Positions 39,601 through 64,000 of a DNA stretch of 64,000 nt are shown here, piece after piece (the stretch's first letter is position 1; each line of letters begins with the position of its first letter). Source of the stretch: Styela clava (Eukaryota > Chordata > Ascidiacea > Stolidobranchia > Styelidae); the NCBI RefSeq assembly GCF_964204865.1, contig NC_135251.1, forward strand, positions 24,490,001 through 24,554,000, read 5' to 3'. The notes below the pieces were generated by a model. The model saw nothing but the letters and a program-made list of their open reading frames with translations, was not told the DNA's origin and ran no database searches. The translations under genes were made by a program, and so were the position numbers.

Positions 39601-39771
39601 AATTAAAACGAAACGATGTATTTATTGTCAGATTCCACTTAATTTCGAGTTGCAGTGCCATCTCTCCCATTTTTCATATTGTATGACGCAGTAAACAGGT
39701 AGTAGCTCAATTTCCTTTAGTGTTCATTATCATTTTATTATATTTTCAGATAAATTATCTTGAAAATTTCA
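33642..39771. other. Divergently flanked intergenic region upstream of homeobox and 7TM genes
   Basis: Both flanking genes are transcribed away from this 6.1-kb spacer, so it should contain both promoters. No protein exon is supportable. At 37021-37033 an ATGAAAGG followed by GTAAGTATGG forms a strong donor, and a TTTTCAG acceptor ends at 39749. Splicing them would give only a 5' untranslated leader for the 7TM gene, since the joined frame stops at once; this is inference. TA microsatellites lie near 37078-37092 and 38572-38584. Confidence 0.45.
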
Positions 39772-40869
39772 ATGAGTAGAATTTTGGACAGTATGCAAAG
39801 AACAACTGTTACGGCGGAGCTTGGGAGTGCTAAAGAACTGAACACATTTCAAACAAACAATTTTTACGGAAATCAATCGGACGATTACAACTGCTTGATA
39901 TTTCCACAAGAACTAGTTATCATCAGTCAAGTTGCGTCTCTGTTTGTTGGAGTTATATCTATCTATGTGGTCTTTTCATTATCTTTGCACCATTTTCGAG
40001 CTAAGCGTAATCACAGAAAAGCGGGATGGATCAGTCGAAGAACGTCAACTGTTAATCCAGACCAAGAAAAAAATGGAAAATTGTTCAAGAAAATTATGAA
40101 TTTACAGATGATAAACGCGGCGTTTTGTATAGCAGTTAGATGCGCTTTAGATTTTGGTATTCTGCAAGCTGGTCATATTCGAAATCCGGAGTACGTTACA
40201 TTTTCGAGAATCGAAATTTTGTTAAACATTGCTGCCTTATCAAGCATGTACCTGGTTTTATGGCTTCGACAATGGTCTTTCTATAACCATCCCGCTATGA
40301 ACGAGGGGAAATTTAAGAAATTGCGAATCATTTGTATTCTACTTCTTTTCGTCATGATAGCGACCGGTGTATGGAACGCAGTAGCGTTTCTTCTTGAAAG
40401 GGATATAAAAATCGATGAAATGGGATGCATACAAACAGACACGAGTGGAAATACAATGATCAAATTTTATATCCTCGGAGCATGTACTCTTTTCTATCAG
40501 ATCGTTCTGTTAACGTTATTTGCATATCCTCTTGCACTACATGCCAGAAAAAACATATCATCAGAATGCTCAAGAAGAAGGTCGGTTATGCGAGTAATTC
40601 GACGAGTATTTATCGCCACATTATTGTGCTGTTTTACTGATCTCTTGGCTACTGTATTATCAGTAGTTTTGGAAAATGCTTATCCAGATTCGTCATTTAT
40701 TGTGTATAATTTTAATGTCGCAGGTAATTTTCTTTGTTTAATGTATACATTCAGTGACTGGAGACTTAGATTATTTTATCCATTTATCATGTGCAAACGA
40801 ACTGTACCTGCATCATGGAAAGAATCTATGACCATGAACTCTAATGCAAGCATCAGTCAAACTACCTGA
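39772..40869 (+). CDS. Orphan seven-transmembrane, GPCR-like protein, single coding exon
   Basis: One uninterrupted frame of 365 aa runs from the first ATG to TGA. Seven hydrophobic segments are visible at about residues 48-72, 109-131, 148-170, 184-208, 230-256, 276-300 and 308-328. The extracellular N-terminus holds an NQS glycosylation site at 34-36, and basic stretches follow TM1 and precede TM6, consistent with cytosolic loops. TM3 ends LWLRQW instead of DRY, and TM7 lacks NPxxY but is followed by SDWRLRLFYPF, which could act as helix 8. I do not recognise the family. It may be a lineage-specific rhodopsin-like receptor; ligand and coupling are unknown. A splice-acceptor-like TTTTCAG ends 22 bp before the ATG, so a spliced 5' UTR is likely. 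Confidence 0.75.
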   Translation: MSRILDSMQRTTVTAELGSAKELNTFQTNNFYGNQSDDYNCLIFPQELVIISQVASLFVGVISIYVVFSLSLHHFRAKRNHRKAGWISRRTSTVNPDQEKNGKLFKKIMNLQMINAAFCIAVRCALDFGILQAGHIRNPEYVTFSRIEILLNIAALSSMYLVLWLRQWSFYNHPAMNEGKFKKLRIICILLLFVMIATGVWNAVAFLLERDIKIDEMGCIQTDTSGNTMIKFYILGACTLFYQIVLLTLFAYPLALHARKNISSECSRRRSVMRVIRRVFIATLLCCFTDLLATVLSVVLENAYPDSSFIVYNFNVAGNFLCLMYTFSDWRLRLFYPFIMCKRTVPASWKESMTMNSNASISQTT

Positions 40870-41473
40870 TGTATACATTTCTGGTTTAATGTATTTTACT
40901 AACGATAGCCTTTCGCTACTAAGGATAATTTTAAATTTGGCAATACTGTAGAAATACTGTAAAATATGCTCCCTTCTCAACTTCAAAATTATTGATGATC
41001 GCATGCATACTACGAATCAAATATAAAAAAAATCGGAGTCCATAATTTCATTTAGCATTGATACAATCTTGAGGCACATACTTTTATTTCAGCCACATTG
41101 AGTCAGGAATGGAAGTTTCCTAACGACATCACATTTTGTTGTAGATAATTTGATAATATGCAAGGACCAAGTGGAAAATTACGTTACAAATATTTCATTG
41201 CCTATTTATATTCAGTTGTTTTAAGTGTTTAGTCTTATTTAAATATCGAGATATTTATATGCACCATATGAATTATTATTAAATTTATCCGTTTTTGTGT
41301 TAGCTGATCAATGATGGATAAATGGGTTATGAACTTTTGGGTATAAGGGGCTTAAAGAGAATTGTAATACTTAGCTTAGTGCAAATGCCAAACCCCGAAT
41401 GAACGCTTCGGCTGATCTATCCTTGAATATGTTTCTATCCCTCAATAATGTTTATTCAAATCTTTATATGCAA

Positions 41474-41479
41474 AATAAA
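41474..41479 (+). terminator. Candidate poly(A) signal for the 7TM gene
   Basis: AATAAA about 605 nt past the 7TM stop codon is the first canonical hexamer I noticed downstream. Confidence 0.3.
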
Positions 41480-42088
41480 TCATGGTTAACATCCTTTCGG
41501 GGGCCGTATATGTACATACCATGACTTATTCCGCATTGTAATAATTCCATCATAGGGCATATCTCTAGAATGACACATAGAGAATGATCTAAAAACGAAC
41601 CTATAATACCACAGAATGGTTTCGCATATGCAAAACACATTCGTCATATATGAGATATGGATTTGGTGTCATTACCTACATTTTAGTAATCGAATACAAT
41701 TTCATATGTGTGGGAACATAGCCAATGTGCAGAAAAGAAACTAAAAACCAAACCAGCTAAAAACCAAACGCTTGGTTCATGCAAGGTCAATTTGTCATGC
41801 ATTTGTGTACCACGTAAAACGCCACGGAGATGAGTTTTATTTTTGTTTCAATTTTCGGTTTCTATTTTCTAACTCAAAGTTCACCACTTATACATATTAC
41901 ATACTCGGTTTGTTTTTGTCGGATGTTGTCTCCAGAAATAAATACTGAAATTTATGAATCTCGAAATAGTAACAGACAACGAAAGTGTTGACCTTAAATG
42001 CTGACGCATAACATGCAAAACACAATAATATTACGTCACAAGAGGGGAACTTGGACAGTATAGCCTAAATTATTCTGAGTCGCCTTCC

Positions 42089-42286
42089 TGGCGCTCCGGA
42101 ACATTGCGTACTAATGTGGAGGTAACTAATTTTGTTCGATAAAGGGACTGAAACCTATGGGCAGGGGGATGGATATTCACTTGGCTAACACAGACAGTCC
42201 CCCAACTCGTAATAATAATAAACTAAAATAAGGAAAATTGGAATAAAATTATGGCCTAACCCTAACCTGGATACTACGGGAGTATC
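42089..42286. mobile_element. MITE family A, copy 3 (shortened)
   Basis: It starts TGGCGCTCCGGAAC and ends TACTACGGGAGTATC, with the same internal blocks as the copies at 5949 and 25840. Part of the left internal segment is missing, so it is shorter. No clear target duplication is visible, and the ends are approximate. Confidence 0.75.
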
Positions 42287-43004
42287 TTCGTTTTTGGTTG
42301 GCATTGTTCAATATAAAATTTAATAAAAGCTTTGTGAAACTCGAAAAAGTAACAGAAAACGAAAGTGGTGACCTTCAGTGCTAACTCATACCAAGCAGAA
42401 CTCACCACAATACTATGTATTACGTTACAAGGGGGAATAGAAAGTATTCCGAGTCGTATTTTTTGTTTGGCTTTGTTCAAAATAACATTTTATAAATGAA
42501 CTGAAAACAAACTTCAGTCTAGAATGTCAGTCTAACGTCAGAGGAAATATTACGGTGGTTAGCTATTGCAATTATTGTACACAGGAAGCTCACAAAAGAT
42601 CAAGCGGTAATTCATTGCTTGGTTAATTATAGTACATTAACTCTTGCACGTATGAGTCCATAGTCGTATATAAGGTGTTTTGTTAGAACTAACATTATGT
42701 ATTTTTCAACTAGGATTTGATTGAAAATAAGAATTCATATTTATAATTATCTCTAGATGGATCAACAACTCTCCCAGAGAACCGGCTCGTGCGACATCAC
42801 ATATAGGCTACAGGTGTTGTGTTTTGATTTAAGATTGAAAGTCGATTTCAAGGTGCAGCCAAAATTACTTGCATGCTTCTGAATTGTTTTTGGAAAAACA
42901 TGACCTTTGTAAACATGTCAAGAATCCGCGAAAATTCCCCGTCTATTCAGTATAAGGTTTATTCTTCTACTACCGATAGAATTCACATGACGTCTACTCC
43001 AATA

Positions 43005-43305
43005 CACCGATTCTCAACCCGGGGTCATGACCCACCTCAGGGCCACGGAAACATTTTCAAGTGGTCTATTACTCTACCTATTGAAAATTGTTAGAGTTGA
43101 CAAATTAGTGGAACCATTGTAGTAGCAATAAATGGTGATGCTGTTCTTGCTACTGAGTGGCAATTCTCATTTTAATTATAAAAATGGAGGTGTCTAGCTT
43201 AACGAAAAGTTTTGTTTTGATTTTGTGTGGTTTTTCCCTTGCATAAGAAAGGTAATGGACCACAGTATAAAGTGGGCCACAGAAGAAAAAAGGCTGAGAA
43301 GTGAT
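43005..43305. mobile_element. hAT-like MITE, diverged
   Basis: The left side contains GATTCTCAACCCGGGGTCAT and the right side AAAGTGGGCCACAG then AAAAAAGGCTGAGAAGTGAT. The ends are thus approximate inverted repeats of the TTCTCAACC type common in hAT MITEs. Target duplications were not resolved. Confidence 0.5.
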
Positions 43306-43365
43306 TTTTAGTATTTCAAAAGAAAATTAGACAGAGATAAGGAAAGAGAGATGACCTTTCGCTTT

Positions 43366-43888
43366 TTGGACACGTAGTGGACATAACGATCGTTTCAATA
43401 TTATGTTGTTGTTGGACACGTAGTGGACATAACGATCGTTTCAATATTATGTTGTTGTTGTTCTTGTTATCCTTGTTGTTGTTCTTGTTCTTTGACACGT
43501 TTTTAAAAAGTCGCTTTTCTCTTCGAATACTGGACCAATTGCTTTGAAATTTTCAGTGGTTGAAGATAAAATTTTTCTCCAGAAGGCTATTACTTTTTTT
43601 TTCGCTATGACGTCATCAAAATTATTGCCATTGGGTGGCGCTACGTGTCCATATATTTGAGCATAGCTCTCTTGTTGTTCTTGTTATCCTTGTTGTTGTT
43701 CTTGTTCTTTGACACGTTTTTAAAAAGTCGCTTTTCTCTTCGAATACTGGACCAATTGCTTTGAAATTTTCAGTGGTTGAAGATAAAATTTTTCTCCAGA
43801 AGGCTATTACTTTTTTTTTCGCTATGACGTCATCAAAATTATTGCCATTGGGTGGCGCTACGTGTCCATATATTTGAGCATAGCTCTC
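43366..43888. repeat. Nested tandem duplications (46 bp x2, then 217 bp x2)
   Basis: A 46-bp unit starting TTGGACACGTAGTGGACATA is present twice in direct order (43366-43411 and 43412-43457). It is followed by a 217-bp unit, also twice (43455-43671 and 43672-43888), whose two copies look identical by eye. The 217-bp unit begins with TTG-rich simple sequence and contains GACACG, TGACGTCATCAAAAT and GGGTGGCGCTACGTGTCC. The near-identity implies a recent duplication or an assembly artefact. No coding function is evident. Confidence 0.85.
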
Positions 43889-46800
43889 TTGTATTCTTCA
43901 GGCACACATGATTAAAAACTTTCGATTGCAGTGGCAAGCGCTGGCCCTCAGTATAGTTCGTTGTATGAATATTATAATTTTTGATATCGTAATACAGGGC
44001 TGTGTACAGCAGCGCAATCTATGCCTAATCGGTTCTTGGTAGGCTTTCTCTACGCTTGAATAATATCCTTGAAGGTGGGTAATCACACAGACATTTTTGT
44101 GGCAAATTTAATTCTATATAATTTTTGTCGTTTACCGCTTGCATAAAGAGGTCTTCGTTTGCGAGAAGTCAACCTTGCCGAAATCGAACGCAAATTAGTA
44201 TGTCCCGTTGATGACGTAGTAGTGAGAACTCGTCGGCGTAATTTAACATTAGGTCAAAGGCAATTGCAGCGTTCTGTGTACTTGTATTGAACCGTATGCT
44301 AGTTTTATTGGGCGGTGCATTTGGCAATTGCTGCAGTGGTCCAAATACATACTGATATCTTCAAATAATATCTTTGCAATAACAGAAATTACAGTCGATT
44401 TTATTTGAATAGTAAGCGTCGAAAATTCTGAATAAATTTAAAGAAGCAAATTCATCAAAAAAAAAAAAAAGTCTGTGATAATCCACCATTAAGAGTTCAT
44501 TTATTGCTAACTTTGCCATATACTCGTATATGAGAAGCACCATCCGACCTAGAATGTACTCATCTCAGCACGACAATATATAAATATGAACAAAAAGTGT
44601 TTGATCTATCGTATACATATCCATGGCATCATTTAAACCCGTTTATGTCTTAATAAAAATGGAGTGCATAACTGGGTAAAAAATCTAACAGGGTAGTTGA
44701 TTTTGATCGATAACCAGTTCAGGCTAACGACCGGACATGTAGACAAGAAGCGATAAACAAATGACTAATATTGTCACCGCAATGACGGCAAACTGTCAGC
44801 TTTAATGTTTGAAAAGAATGGAGGGAATGTAATGGGAAATGTTAAAATAGTTGTACCGAATTTCATATGCAGCTGTAACCGTTAATTATTAAAACCACCA
44901 ACATATTCGATGAAATATTGGAACCGTAGATTCATAGACAATTTGAAAACAAAAGTACGAGTCATGTAGCAAATTCTTTCATTTTTTAAATACTGAAAAT
45001 ATAAAAGTAATTGCTACAGTAGTTGATGAGAAAAGCGACCTCAAACTAAATTTTATCATAACGATCCATGAGTTAGTTTCCTGTCCAAACTAAACGCATG
45101 TTAGTGATATGCGCCAATTTATTATGTAGGCTATTTCCTGAAATTCGAGTCGCTGCTCAAAAACAGGGTGAGTCTTTATTGGATGATGTAATATGTGACG
45201 AAACATATTTCCGCAAAGGTTTCATTAAAATTGATTAACAATATTTAAAGACTCAAAATAACTTGAGCCGTCTCGACGGATTTACTTGAATCGACCTCGA
45301 CAAATCGACAGAGGGGCTTGGTATTATATTTCAAGACAATGCTGGTTTAGTCTCTTTAGGGGAGAAACGTTTCGCTATTGAACACTCCGTCAATTTTAAG
45401 TATGAATTATGTTAAGAAAGTATAGTTTCGAACTAATATTAGCAAGACCTTTTACTGCATCACTAGATGAGGATAATACATACAAATAACTTGAATGATT
45501 TTTGTTCATTTTATTCTCGCGTATGTTAACTTTTACCTCGATTAAGCTAAACAATAGATACAGATAGTTTGTTAACAATAAGATATAACGTGCGAGGTAC
45601 TCAACGCTTATAATCACATTAAAAGTAATAAATAATACACTGCACAATAAATTTAATAAACTCCATAATCTCAGCTAGCCAATCCAAAATACATCCATCG
45701 GGTTTCACAGTGCCCCCAGCGGAAAATCAAATAGAAAAGGACAAGACCGCGATGATCTAAAATAGGTAAGTAATATGAATGAGTATGCGACATGATCGTA
45801 ACATTGAATTACAAATGAACATTGATAAGATTTAGACATTTCACAGCACATTAGAATATACTACATTATAGAAGAAGAAAAAACAAATAAGGTTAAGGTA
45901 TATATCTTCATTTCTATTTCAATTTAATCGACATTCATCATCATTTCAAAATTTGAAAAATTGTTGCCATATTATATTCAAAAAGCAATAGTTTGGAGCG
46001 CTCTGAAGATATATATACATAAACATAGCGATCTACTTTTCCATGTAGATTCACGGTGCATATAGTTGTTTTAAATTTCTAATTTAAAATACTACTATTC
46101 CTGAATACATATTTAAGAATTGTTTTTATGTTTATATCGTTGAATATTCCGAGAACGTAAATCGACAATCATTATTTACTCCTCCCAATTTAAATTATAA
46201 TCATTTTAAATCGGGTACATTGTAAAGTCATGATGACATTATTTGCAGCAAACAAAAGTGAAAAAAAAATAACAGACAACAGTGATGGGATTCAAAATTT
46301 TGCATCGAACTCACTAGAACAGGTTCCCTTATTTCAGAAAATGTATATATCTCACGGGCCAAGAAAACTGTTTGCTGACTATTACAACATTCAAACCCCC
46401 TCAATCGCACCACTTGGTATATATAACTAAAATGCCAATACGCTAGTGTCAAAAATGAGGTTAGAATGCATGAAATCAAACATTATTACTCAAAAGATTT
46501 TGGGGAAAGAAACAAAGTATATCAACTATTTTTCCTTTTCTGATAAACTATAAATCAAAATGAGATAATAATATAAAGACAAATGGGGACATTTCACAAA
46601 AAGTAAGGGCTTTAAATTGTCAATAGTTATCAAGTAGAAATTCGACAAAACTGGAAACATTTTATATATCATTCTGTTCCGGATACATATACGATGACAT
46701 ACAGCAGTTATTCTTTTTCCTTGGCTTGATCATTTGCATGTTACAAAGTTTGGTCAAATTCGGTAATACACCAATACATTCATAATAAACGTATGTTGTC

Positions 46801-46963
46801 TGTTAGGCTATATCGACAACAGGACAACATTAAAATATGCATTCTTGGCCTGCTTTACCATAGTCCTCCTTTGAAGATTCTCTCAACATAAATAATAACA
46901 TAACATTTTTATATTTTCCTTTTAAAGGCTATAAATCATTCGTCTATTTCTTTCTTTCTTCAA

Positions 46964-64000
<17,037 letters not shown>

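Larger units (their letters stand above)
40870..46963. other. Intergenic region between 7TM gene and PKC 3' end
   Basis: No protein exon is supportable in these 6.1 kb. It contains MITE family A copy 3 (42089-42286), a hAT-like MITE (about 43005-43305) and the tandem duplication block (43366-43888). The 46-47 kb end is presumably PKC 3' UTR on the minus strand. The 7TM and PKC genes are convergent here. Confidence 0.45.

Overview
This is an AT-rich, intron-rich animal genome segment with no bacterial or viral gene organisation. The SPRED, FUT8, ANTP-class homeobox and conventional PKC genes point to a bilaterian. The diverged homeodomain and mostly 0.5-2 kb introns would suit an invertebrate chordate such as an ascidian tunicate, but that placement is inference.

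Layout, left to right. (1) The 3' part of a SPRED gene on the + strand (exons 3728-7854), with the diagnostic cysteine-rich Sprouty domain; its EVH1 exons are not seen and probably lie left of the window. (2) A complete ten-exon FUT8 gene on + (13822-28040), 624 aa, with signal anchor, coiled-coil stem, GDP-fucose motif and C-terminal SH3. (3) A complete three-exon homeobox gene on - (33641-31604), 409 aa, with an N-terminal eh1 repressor motif. (4) A single-exon orphan seven-transmembrane receptor-like gene on + (39772-40869). (5) A conventional protein kinase C gene on - entering from the right edge, running from the end of the C2 domain through the kinase domain (64000-56481) to two alternative C-terminal V5 exons (55226-55393 and 46964-47116). 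Both V5 exons are open, in the same phase and keep the turn and hydrophobic motifs. This resembles the alternative V5 ends of vertebrate PRKCB and is the most notable gene-level observation.

The rest is introns and spacers loaded with non-autonomous DNA transposons. At least five hAT-type elements have matching or near-matching 8-bp target duplications and terminal inverted repeats. There is also one TA-flanked Tc1/mariner/pogo-like element, a three-copy MITE family, tRNA-derived SINEs, and a tandem duplication block at 43.4-43.9 kb. Two large hAT-type elements, one carrying a nested third, lie almost back to back in the intron between the two PKC V5 exons. The genes are functionally unrelated (RTK/Ras inhibition, N-glycan core fucosylation, transcription, membrane reception, kinase signalling), with no operon-like arrangement.

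Exon boundaries were assigned by eye from GT/AG sites, phase continuity and conserved protein families. UTRs and transcription starts are not defined.
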